This document shows, one piece after another, positions 35,360-43,156 of a DNA stretch of 63,625 nt (within the stretch, counting starts at the first letter, position 1; the number at the start of each line of letters is the position of its first letter). The notes under the pieces are model-generated. The model had not been told where the DNA came from. It saw only the letters and a program-made list of their open reading frames with translations, and searched no databases. Source of the stretch: Alphaproteobacteria bacterium (GTDB lineage Bacteria > Pseudomonadota > Alphaproteobacteria > RF32 > CAG-239); NCBI GenBank assembly GCA_017635595.1, contig JAGBLF010000002.1, forward strand, positions 1 to 63,625. The letters are read 5' to 3'. Made by a program: the position numbers and the translations under genes.

Positions 35360-38071
35360 ATGAGCAAGGTTTGTTTGATTGATGGTTCGGGATACATTTT
35401 CAGGGCATTTTATGCTTTACCGGCAATGACGGCACCGGACGGAACACCGGTTAATGCCGTGTACGGTTTTATGACGATGTTTATGCGTTTGTTAAAAACA
35501 ATACCTTGCGATTATTGCGTGGTTTTATTAGATGCAAAACGCGAGAATTTCCGCAATCAGTATTTTGCCGACTATAAAGCGACGCGTGCCGAAGTACCGG
35601 AGTTGCTTATTCCGCAGTTCGATCTGATTCATCAGGCGGTCGAAGTGATGGGCTTGCCGTATGTTTTGCAGGAGGGGTATGAAGCCGATGATTTGATTGC
35701 CACTTATGCCAAAGCCGCCGTCGATGCCGGTAACGAAGCCGTTGTGGTTTCCGCCGATAAGGATTTAATGCAGCTTATCAGACCGGGTGTGACTTATTAT
35801 GACGGTATGAAAGATAAGTTTTTTACGCCGGATGATGTGAAAGAAAAGTTTGGTGTTTATCCCGATAAAGTCGTTGATGTGCAGGCTTTGGCCGGTGATT
35901 CGACCGATAATATTCCGGGCATACCGGGAATAGGCCTTAAAACCGCAGCAGAACTGGTTAATGAGTTCGGTTCGTTGCAGGGTGTTTTGGATAATGCCGA
36001 GAAAATTAAGCAAAATAAGCGCCGCGAACTGGTGATGAATAACAAAGAAGCCGCCGAAATTTCGCTAAAACTCGTAACCCTCAAAAGTGATGTACCGGTT
36101 GAGCATCCGCTGGAAGAGTTCAAATGCGGTGCACCGAATGGCGAAAATTTGTTGGCTTTTGCCGATAAACTCGGTTTTAAAAGCATTCGCCCGAAGCTTG
36201 AAAAATGGGCTGAGGAAAGATGTTGCGCCTTGGGCGGTAATGCGCAAAAGTCTGCCGAAAAGCCGCAGAATATTGAGCCGGTTTATACGCTTGTTAATGA
36301 ACGCGGTATACTTGAAAAACTGTATAAAGAAATCAAAAATGCACATTTAGCTGCCGTTCAAGTGTTATATGACGGTATCAATGTTGTCGGATTTTGTTTG
36401 TCTACCACTGAAAATACGGCATATTATCTGCCGCTGTCGCAGGCAGGTGCGAGCGGTGATTTATTTTCGTTCGAGTCAAATCAAGGTTTGGAGCGCGACA
36501 CCGTTTTAAAATTTTTGCGCTCGGTTTTGGAAGATACCGATATTTTGAAAGTTGCCGCCGGCTTAAAGGAGCAATGGCATAAAATCAACACGCTTTTTGC
36601 AACACCGGTTAAACTGTTTCCGTATGATGATGTTTCGGTTATGTCGTATGATCTGGACAGTTCGGAACATGAACACACTCTGCCGGCGTTGGCACGATAC
36701 TTTTTGGATTATCCGTTGGCCGAACCGAAAATTGCCGGCAAAATCAAACAAATCGATTTTATGGCTGAAGAGTACGGTTTATACGTTTATGCGGCGGCAG
36801 ATTGTTTAATTCGTCTTTATAATATATTGAAAAAACGTATTTTCGATGAGAAAAAGTCTTATGTTTATGAACAGCTTGACCGACCACTGATTGAGATTTT
36901 GCTTAAAATGGAAGATGCGGGAATTATCGTTAATGAAAAAGGACTAAGCGATTTGGATGCCGAATTTGCCACACAAATGTCCGCTATCGAAAAAGAAATT
37001 TACGCATTGGCCGGCGAGGAATTTAATTTAAGTTCACCGAAGCAAATAGGGGAGGTGTTGTTTCAAAAACTCGGGCTGAAAGGCAAAAAAAATGCTTCGG
37101 GAAGTTTTAATACCAGTGCCGAAGTTTTGGAACAACTGGCCGAAGAAAATGAAATTGCCGCTAAAATTTTGGAATGGCGCAGCTATGCAAAGTTAAAGTC
37201 AACATACACGACGGCATTGTTGGAGGTATGCGATAAAAATAACCGCGTGCATACCACGTTTTCGCAGACGGTTGTCAATACGGGGCGTTTGGCATCTTCT
37301 AATCCGAATCTGCAAAATATTCCGAATCGTAACGAAATCGGGCGCAAAATCAGAGCTTGTTTTGAAGCGCGTGCCGGCTACAAATTGGTGGCTGCCGATT
37401 ACAGTCAAATGGAATTACGTTTAATGGCATCTGTTGCCGATATTAAGGCTTTGCGTGAAGCATTTGAGCATGGTGCCGATATTCACGCGGCAACAGCGGC
37501 TCGTGTTTTTAACCTGCCGCTTGAGCAGGTGGATAGAGAACATCGTCGTCGTGCCAAAGCGATTAACTTCGGTATTATTTACGGTATTTCGCAGTTCGGA
37601 TTGGCCAAGCAACTCGGCATTTCACGCGAGCAGGCCAAGCAATATATTGATTCATATTTTAATATTATGCCGGAAATGAAAACTTATATGGATAAAACAA
37701 TTGAGTTTGCGCATCGGTACGGATTTGTGGAAACGCCGTTCGGCCGCAAGTGTTCCGTACCGGGAATAAATGAAAAAAATCAGCGAATTGTTTCGTTTGC
37801 CGAGCGAGCCGCCATTAATGCGCCTATTCAGGGTGGGGCGGCCGATATCGTGAAATTGGCCATGCAACAGGTTGATTACGCCTTAAATGAGAAAAAAATT
37901 GATGCTCGTTTGTTGTTGCAAGTGCACGATGAATTGGTACTTGAAGTCAGAGATGACCAGACAGATGAGGTTGCCGGAATATTGAAAAACATAATGGAAA
38001 ACATCGTTGATACCGCCGTTAAAATGTCGGTAGATGTCGGAATCGGTTCGACATGGGATGCGGCGCACTAA
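35360..38071 (+). CDS. polA: DNA polymerase I, proofreading domain degenerate
   Basis: A 903-residue polymerase for Okazaki fragment processing and repair. The 5' nuclease domain (about 1-290; LIDGSGYIFRAFYALP, GYEADDLIATYA, GDSTDNIPGI) is intact. The polymerase domain is intact (DYSQMELRLMAS, AKAINFGIIYG, LQVHDELVLEV). The middle 3'-5' exonuclease domain is preserved as a fold but has lost catalytic acids: the FDTET-type strand reads LAAVQVLYDG and the NLKYD motif reads GLKEQ. It should therefore lack proofreading, as Taq and Bst polymerases do. AGGAGG precedes the ATG; monocistronic, with a terminator after it. Confidence 0.94.
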   Translation: MSKVCLIDGSGYIFRAFYALPAMTAPDGTPVNAVYGFMTMFMRLLKTIPCDYCVVLLDAKRENFRNQYFADYKATRAEVPELLIPQFDLIHQAVEVMGLPYVLQEGYEADDLIATYAKAAVDAGNEAVVVSADKDLMQLIRPGVTYYDGMKDKFFTPDDVKEKFGVYPDKVVDVQALAGDSTDNIPGIPGIGLKTAAELVNEFGSLQGVLDNAEKIKQNKRRELVMNNKEAAEISLKLVTLKSDVPVEHPLEEFKCGAPNGENLLAFADKLGFKSIRPKLEKWAEERCCALGGNAQKSAEKPQNIEPVYTLVNERGILEKLYKEIKNAHLAAVQVLYDGINVVGFCLSTTENTAYYLPLSQAGASGDLFSFESNQGLERDTVLKFLRSVLEDTDILKVAAGLKEQWHKINTLFATPVKLFPYDDVSVMSYDLDSSEHEHTLPALARYFLDYPLAEPKIAGKIKQIDFMAEEYGLYVYAAADCLIRLYNILKKRIFDEKKSYVYEQLDRPLIEILLKMEDAGIIVNEKGLSDLDAEFATQMSAIEKEIYALAGEEFNLSSPKQIGEVLFQKLGLKGKKNASGSFNTSAEVLEQLAEENEIAAKILEWRSYAKLKSTYTTALLEVCDKNNRVHTTFSQTVVNTGRLASSNPNLQNIPNRNEIGRKIRACFEARAGYKLVAADYSQMELRLMASVADIKALREAFEHGADIHAATAARVFNLPLEQVDREHRRRAKAINFGIIYGISQFGLAKQLGISREQAKQYIDSYFNIMPEMKTYMDKTIEFAHRYGFVETPFGRKCSVPGINEKNQRIVSFAERAAINAPIQGGAADIVKLAMQQVDYALNEKKIDARLLLQVHDELVLEVRDDQTDEVAGILKNIMENIVDTAVKMSVDVGIGSTWDAAH

Positions 38072-38092
38072 GATAATAGCCGATGATAACAT

Positions 38093-38126
38093 AAAAAAAG
38101 CGGCATCGCAAGGTGCCGCTTTTTTT
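38093..38126. terminator. bidirectional terminator after polA
   Basis: A 13-bp stem AAAAAAAGCGGCA (38093-38105) with TGCCGCTTTTTTT (38114-38126) and an 8-nt loop, between convergent polA and the next gene. Confidence 0.88.
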
Positions 38127-38127
38127 A

Positions 38128-38715
38128 TTATTCCGGTTGTTTTTCCATCAGTTCTACTTCTTTAAGCTCAAAGTAAGAGAAATCAATTTCGCACGGAATT
38201 TTAATTTTGATACGAGACATAGCACCGACTTCCGAAGCATCAATACCGCCCGAATAGATGACATTACCCTTAGCATCATGAAAATCCATGTTAATAGTTA
38301 TTTTTTCAAAAGATTTTTGTGTGCCGTTTTCGAGTAAACCGCAAGCAGCCTGTTCGCATTTAACCAAGTCGTAAACTTTAATACCGTCTTTATCATATAA
38401 ATTAGATACTTGAGCCGCTTTTTCCTGAGAACTTGCGGAAGCCGGCGGTAATGCTCTTTCATTGTCGCTGCCACCCGGTAAAATTAAAAACAACAAAACG
38501 ACAGCAGTGATGAATATGGCTGTTCTTGGTATTTTTTTACCTTTAACTTCAACGTATTGACCTTTAAGATATTTGATATAAAGATTTTTGCAAAGAGAAT
38601 ATACCTCTTTTGCAGCTTCTTTTGTCTGTTTGTTTTTGGCGTAATTTATGGTATTCTGAACGCTTTGCAATGCAGATTGTTCTGTTTTTGGTGTTTCAAT
38701 GTCTTCTTCACTCAT
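38128..38715 (-). CDS. unrecognised single-pass membrane protein
   Basis: A 195-residue protein. The N-terminal 65 residues are cytoplasmic and charged, one helix follows (TAIFITAVVLLFLILPGG), then an outside domain with three Cys and a beta-rich end (ITINMDFHDAKGNVIYSGG) that resembles FxLYD-type small beta domains. That resemblance is weak and I would not assign a family. AAAGGA precedes the ATG. The gene ends at the polA terminator and has no clear operon partner. Confidence 0.65.
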   Translation of the reverse strand: MSEEDIETPKTEQSALQSVQNTINYAKNKQTKEAAKEVYSLCKNLYIKYLKGQYVEVKGKKIPRTAIFITAVVLLFLILPGGSDNERALPPASASSQEKAAQVSNLYDKDGIKVYDLVKCEQAACGLLENGTQKSFEKITINMDFHDAKGNVIYSGGIDASEVGAMSRIKIKIPCEIDFSYFELKEVELMEKQPE

Positions 38716-38784
38716 GTTTGTATCCTTTACTTAAAATTTTTTACCATGTTATCATTAATTAATTGATAAATCGTAAAAAATAAA

Positions 38785-39741
38785 TTATTTTTCCCACAAA
38801 GAGATACCTTTGCTCAGGCGAATACGTTGTGATTCGATTGTTGTAGACAGGTTCATCTTACCGCTCTTAACAATACCGCGAACCTGGTCGCCTTGTGTCG
38901 GATCCGGATTGGCGAATACATATTCAATTTTAGCGCGTTTCGGAACACCGACCAAAGTTTGGTGCAATACGGCTAAAATACCGTTACCGACCAAATCGTA
39001 AGCCATTTCTTCAGAAATACCTGTGGCAGCAGCGTATTTGACGATGGACTGGATAGCATCGGTTACGGTTGATGCGTGAATGGTTGACATAACCAAGTGG
39101 CCTGAAATAGCAGCACGCAAAGCTTCTGAGGCAATTTCCGGATCACGAATCTCGCCCAAGTACACATAACGCGGTTTAGAACGCAACATTGATTTCAAAC
39201 CGTTTTCCCAAGAACCGCCCGGAGGTGTCATTTGTTTACAAATACCTAATTCACCATTGATTGTGTGATAAGTTCCGTCAAGCGGCATTTCAATCGGGTC
39301 TTCCAGAGTGAATGCATATCCGCCGTCACGGATTAAAAACTCTCGCAGCAGAGCGGAAAGTGTTGTTGTTTTACCCGAACCCGTTGTACCTGCAAGCAAA
39401 ATCAAACCGGCAGCACCGCTGAGCGATTTAAGATAATTTAAAAGGTTTGCTTCAATACCGAGTTTATTAATATCCGGAACGGTGTGAGGCATTTTACGGG
39501 CGCAAAATTGCTGTCCGTCGAGAGTAACCGTTCTTTCAATACGATAGTGCAAACCTTTGAATTTAACCAAATAACTCGGGTTATTGCCGTCATAAGTTTC
39601 TTTCAAAGCTGTATAAAATTCCTGATAATCGTCCGGTTCGACCTGAATTAAACCCGAAGGCGTTTTTCTACCCCAAATATAGGCTGTTCCGTCAGGGATA
39701 ATGTATATATCTGAAAATTCCGTTTCATTTACTGTAGCCAT
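38785..39741 (-). CDS. PilT/DotB-like secretion or pilus ATPase
   Basis: A 318-residue hexameric ATPase of the GspE/VirB11/PilT superfamily. Seen: Walker A GTTGSGKTTT near residue 117, the Asp box with TLEDPIEMP, Walker B YVYLGEIRD near 194 and the His box GHLVMSTIHAST near 216. The short N-terminal PAS-like domain and absence of a tetracysteine motif favour PilT or DotB over GspE. It powers retraction of type IV pili or type IVb secretion. No other pilus or secretion gene is adjacent, but a type IVb-like prepilin lies at 8142-8777. Confidence 0.85.
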   Translation of the reverse strand: MATVNETEFSDIYIIPDGTAYIWGRKTPSGLIQVEPDDYQEFYTALKETYDGNNPSYLVKFKGLHYRIERTVTLDGQQFCARKMPHTVPDINKLGIEANLLNYLKSLSGAAGLILLAGTTGSGKTTTLSALLREFLIRDGGYAFTLEDPIEMPLDGTYHTINGELGICKQMTPPGGSWENGLKSMLRSKPRYVYLGEIRDPEIASEALRAAISGHLVMSTIHASTVTDAIQSIVKYAAATGISEEMAYDLVGNGILAVLHQTLVGVPKRAKIEYVFANPDPTQGDQVRGIVKSGKMNLSTTIESQRIRLSKGISLWEK

Positions 39742-39964
39742 GGTTTCACTCTTTCAAAAAATTAACATCAGGTGTATGTTACACTTATTTTATTAAAATT
39801 GCATTAAATAAGTTATCCACAGGGATAAATCAAAAATATGACGGTTTACATACCAAAAATATCATTAGTATCTTTAGGGAAACTACTTATTCACATAATT
39901 TAATGTTTACCTTTTATCATCGGCATTGTAGCGTTAATCAGTAACTAATTTTAAAGAGGTGACT

Positions 39965-41209
39965 ATGAAAAATATATACGCAGTATCGGCTTTGGCTTTG
40001 TTGCTCGGCGCAACAAGCGCTCATGCGGCCGGTTACCAATTAAATGAATTTTCAGCAACAGGATTAGGCCGTGCTTTCGCCGGTGCCGCTGTCGTCGGCG
40101 ATGATTTTTCGGCTATCGGTTTCAATCCGGCCGGTATGACTTTGGCTAAACGTTCGGGTATCCAAACCGGTATTACGTTTACCGAAATTGCTTCCAAAGC
40201 CAAAAGCAAATACGGTACGGATAAAATGGATTACTTTGTTCCGCTGCCGAGCTTGATTGGTCAGTACAATATCAATAACAAATGGTTTATCGGCGGCGGT
40301 GTATATGTTCCGTACGGTTTGTCTACAAAATATAAGCACGACAGCCATGTTGCCACAAAATCTCCGAACGGTGTTCGTAAATCCGAATTGGAAGTTATCG
40401 ATACCAACTTATCGTTGGCTTACAAATTTGATAACGGTTTGTCTTTAGGTGCCAGTGCAATTTTGCGGCATATTTCCGGTCAGTTGACTTCTAATGTTAA
40501 CGCCATGCCGGGTAATGTATACAGTGATTTCCGTGTTAAAGGCTGGTCACACTCTTACCAATTGGGTGCTATGTATGAATTCAATGAAGATACTCGTATC
40601 GGTTTAGCTTATCGTTATAAGAGTACACAGCACACTCATGGTAAGCACTATATCACGGCAGATGCACAAACAGCTGCAGCTTATGAGGCAATGGGCATGG
40701 GAGGATATCTGGGTAAATTTAAATCCATGTCCGATCCGGAATTGCCGTCAAGCTGGGTATTATCCGGCTATCATAAATTTGCGCCGAAATGGGGTACATC
40801 TTTCACGGTTAAATATGTTCAATGGCATCGTTTCTATACTTTCCCGGGAAAAACATCTTGGCCTGTCAGACAGGATCTTGATGTAAAGTATAAATGGAAA
40901 GATACATGGACATTCGCACTCGGTCAAGAATACTATATGAACGACAATTGGACACTTCGTGCCGGTATCGCTTGGGATCCGACACCGACTCCGAGCAACA
41001 CATACCGTACCAATCGTATTCCGGATACCGACCGTATTTGGACATCGGCAGGTTTCAGCTATATGACGGGCAATCATCAATTTGATGTCGGTTATGCGCA
41101 TTTGTTTATGATGCACGGCCGTGTTCGTAATGACGATTCCGGTGATTTGAATGCAAAATATCACAATCATAGTAATATGTTTGCGCTTCAATACCAATAC
41201 AAATTTTAA
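39965..41209 (+). CDS. FadL/OmpP1-family outer-membrane transporter 2
   Basis: A 414-residue FadL-type barrel, paralogous to the one at 13028-14272. After the signal peptide (MKNIYAVSALALLLGATSAHA) the hatch has GYQLNEFSATGLGRAFAG and the classical NPAGMT motif, which FadL 1 has altered to NVAGLT. It ends LQYQYKF with a terminal aromatic residue. It probably moves fatty acids or other greasy substrates across the outer membrane. ATG at 39965 has AGAGG 5 bases upstream. Its stop codon touches the left arm of repeat element B. Confidence 0.92.
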   Translation: MKNIYAVSALALLLGATSAHAAGYQLNEFSATGLGRAFAGAAVVGDDFSAIGFNPAGMTLAKRSGIQTGITFTEIASKAKSKYGTDKMDYFVPLPSLIGQYNINNKWFIGGGVYVPYGLSTKYKHDSHVATKSPNGVRKSELEVIDTNLSLAYKFDNGLSLGASAILRHISGQLTSNVNAMPGNVYSDFRVKGWSHSYQLGAMYEFNEDTRIGLAYRYKSTQHTHGKHYITADAQTAAAYEAMGMGGYLGKFKSMSDPELPSSWVLSGYHKFAPKWGTSFTVKYVQWHRFYTFPGKTSWPVRQDLDVKYKWKDTWTFALGQEYYMNDNWTLRAGIAWDPTPTPSNTYRTNRIPDTDRIWTSAGFSYMTGNHQFDVGYAHLFMMHGRVRNDDSGDLNAKYHNHSNMFALQYQYKF

Positions 41210-41315
41210 AAGCTCGTCTAACGGGTAACTACTTGCTCGCCGACTGTCTTATGTACTGTTTTGTACACCGCGACAGTCGGCGAACTGCGTATTTACGCTC
41301 GTTATCCGAGCTTTT
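41208..41315 (+). repeat. structured repeat element B (covarying hairpin)
   Basis: Same plan as element A, placed at the stop codon of FadL 2. Outer stem AAAAGCTCG/CGAGCTTTT (41208-41216, 41307-41315), TC/TC internal loop, TAACG/CGTTA (41219-41223, 41300-41304), GTAA/TTAC and TAC/GTA, then a perfect 12-bp hairpin TCGCCGACTGTC with its complement (41237-41248, 41272-41283). Its 23-nt loop (41249-41271) differs from that of element A at two positions, while the arms have no similarity. The outer stem also differs from A by compensated changes. Confidence 0.7.
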
Positions 41316-41395
41316 ATATATTGTGCCTGTTGCTTTTTACACCGCGTAAAGGAGGTATCTGCGTTCTAAAATCACTCTACAAAACAGAAGGGTTC

Positions 41396-41548
41396 TTGTA
41401 CACGTCGTCACAATCCCCCTTCGTATTTACGCTCGTTATCCGAGCTTTTCTATGCTGTGCTTGTTGCTTTTTCTTTTTTCCTCGTGTACCGCTTTGTACA
41501 CGTCGTCACAATCCCCCTTCGTATTTACGCTCGTTATCCGAGCTTTTC
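41396..41548 (+). repeat. right-half copies after element B
   Basis: Two identical 55-bp copies (41396-41450 and 41494-41548) run from the loop end TTTGTACAC-like sequence through GTCACAATCCCCC to the right outer arm CGTTATCCGAGCTTTT. The left halves are missing. With the copy inside element B, the right edge occurs three times, as at locus A. The 466-base stretch 41210-41675 holds no credible gene. Confidence 0.75.
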
Positions 41549-41565
41549 CGTTTTTTTAGTCATTC

Positions 41566-41636
41566 TCGGGCGAGTGATAACGAGAACCGGGAATCTCATG
41601 AAACAAGCACAGGTTCTAAAACAAAAAAATGCCCGA
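41566..41636. repeat. nested palindrome related to the 62-kb repeats
   Basis: TCGGGC (41566-41571) pairs with GCCCGA (41631-41636), enclosing AGAACC (41583-41588) and GGTTCT (41612-41617). The start GTCATTCTCGGGCGAG and the GGGAATCTC inside resemble the GTCATTCTTGAG...GAGAATCCC units at 62123-62715. Confidence 0.5.
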
Positions 41637-41675
41637 ATAGGTTGGGCTGGGCTATAAAAAAAGTTTGGATGTCTG

Positions 41676-42620
41676 TTATTTTTTATAAGAAGCGCGTTTG
41701 ATGCGATCATTAATAGCCAAACCGAGACCTGTTGTCGGAATAGGGGCAATGGCAATTTTGCCGCTTACGGCATTTTTATCGGCCAGGCGTAAATAAGCGA
41801 ACAAATTACTGGCGGCTTCACTTAAATCGCCGCTCGGGCTTAAATTTAAATTACCGTTGACTTTGCCGAATCCGATAAAATATTCGTCTGTTTCCGGTAT
41901 GTCGACATTTATTCTTAACAGATTCTTCGGAGCATAGTGGCGCAGCAGTTGTCCCGGTGCGGTTGGCAAATCCGGGTTGCCTTCGGAAATTAAAACTTTT
42001 TCGCCTAAAAATTCTTCAATATCTTCTTTAGCCGTACCGCCGGCACGAAGCATGATGATTTGTTTGCCGGTTAAATCAATAATGGTCGATTCAACACCGA
42101 CTTTGCAGGCTCCGCCATCCAAAATCATATCGACTTTATCGCCCAAACCATCGGCAACGTGCTGTGCGGTTGTCGGACTGATGGACTGGTATTTATTGGC
42201 AGACGGTGCAACAATAGGGACACCAGATGCGCGGATTAAATCCAGAGCAACCGGATGGTTCGGCATCCGAACCGTCAAAGTGCGTAATCCGGAACAGGCT
42301 AAATCAATACTCGGATTTTCTTCAATGCGTCGCAAAACAAAAGTCAGAGGGCCGGGCCAAAAACGTTTGGCAAGTGCAAATACGCGTTCGTCGGTTGCGG
42401 CGTATTCTCTTAAAAAATCCACCTCGGCAATATGTGAAATCAAAGGATCAAAATGCGGACGTTGTTTGGCAGCAAAAATATTTGAGACCGCTTTGGCATC
42501 ATAAACATTAGCACCCAAACCGTATACCGTTTCGGTAGGAAAGGCTACCAAGCCGCCGTTATTGATTGTTGCCGCTGCTTTTTTTATATTTTCGGCATTA
42601 TATTCATAAATTCCGCTCAT
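41676..42620 (-). CDS. tsaC: L-threonylcarbamoyladenylate synthase (Sua5 type)
   Basis: A 314-residue enzyme making threonylcarbamoyl-AMP from Thr, bicarbonate and ATP, the first step of the t6A37 tRNA modification. The YrdC domain has FPTETVYGLGANVYD near residue 30 and PNHPVALDLI; a C-terminal Sua5 domain follows (TAPGQLLRHYAPKN), so this is the long two-domain form. Start: ATG at 42620 just after the stop of the upstream gene; a GTG two codons earlier would overlap it. No strong ribosome-binding site, so coupling to the upstream gene is likely. Confidence 0.9.
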   Translation of the reverse strand: MSGIYEYNAENIKKAAATINNGGLVAFPTETVYGLGANVYDAKAVSNIFAAKQRPHFDPLISHIAEVDFLREYAATDERVFALAKRFWPGPLTFVLRRIEENPSIDLACSGLRTLTVRMPNHPVALDLIRASGVPIVAPSANKYQSISPTTAQHVADGLGDKVDMILDGGACKVGVESTIIDLTGKQIIMLRAGGTAKEDIEEFLGEKVLISEGNPDLPTAPGQLLRHYAPKNLLRINVDIPETDEYFIGFGKVNGNLNLSPSGDLSEAASNLFAYLRLADKNAVSGKIAIAPIPTTGLGLAINDRIKRASYKK

Positions 42621-42622
42621 TG

Positions 42623-43024
42623 TCACACATTAAATATCATATCAAGGGCTTTACCCAAATCATCATTGTTAAAAGTGTTTAGCACGGTCAAATCATCTTT
42701 GTCAACAATTTGATATTTTTTTGATTTATAATTAAAGCACAGCAGACTTTCTTTATTATAGCCCAGTAAAATACAATTTTGCGGTTTTTTGATATCTTTA
42801 TTTTTATCAATGATATCCATATCGTCATCAACGGTAGCACCGCACAAAAAAGCATTTTCGGATTTGACACCGTTATATTTTTTCATAAATTGCACATACG
42901 CCGGCGGAATAAAATCCAGTCCCATATTAACCAAAATTTTTTGGGCCACGATTAAAGCTTCGGAAATAAGCTTTTCTCCGGTTGTCACTTTTTGATTTTC
43001 CAGAGATTTCAAAAAATCTTTCAT
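42623..43024 (-). CDS. SMI1/KNR4 (SUKH)-like protein
   Basis: A 133-residue soluble protein. The LPxxYxxFMKKYNG-type motif (here IPPAYVQFMKKYNGVKSENAF) and the later strands resemble YrhA/SMI1-KNR4 proteins. SUKH members are often immunity proteins against contact-dependent toxins, but many are housekeeping; no toxin gene is adjacent here. It starts at ATG 43024 and its stop abuts tsaC, so the two form one unit. The family call rests mainly on this one motif. Confidence 0.6.
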   Translation of the reverse strand: MKDFLKSLENQKVTTGEKLISEALIVAQKILVNMGLDFIPPAYVQFMKKYNGVKSENAFLCGATVDDDMDIIDKNKDIKKPQNCILLGYNKESLLCFNYKSKKYQIVDKDDLTVLNTFNNDDLGKALDMIFNV

Positions 43025-43156
43025 GCGAATCTCTTGTTTTTGTTATTACCGCATCAGTATAAGTACAAAAATCCCGAAAGTCTACATATTTTTCGGCTTG
43101 CAAATCAAATTCAACGTCATATAATCAATAACACAATTATTTAACAAGGAGGGTCC

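Noticed and set aside
19730..41315. Integron attC sites (GTCTAAC resembles RYYYAAC; GTTA on the other side)
   Set aside because: The right-hand core GTTATCC does not complement the left-hand GTCTAAC beyond four bases, there is no extrahelical-base pattern, no gene-cassette array and no integrase seen.
41261..41701. 146-codon open frame across cluster B
   Set aside because: It runs through the element's right arm and both direct repeats, is rich in Phe/Cys/Ser of low complexity, lacks a ribosome-binding site and ends inside tsaC on the other strand.
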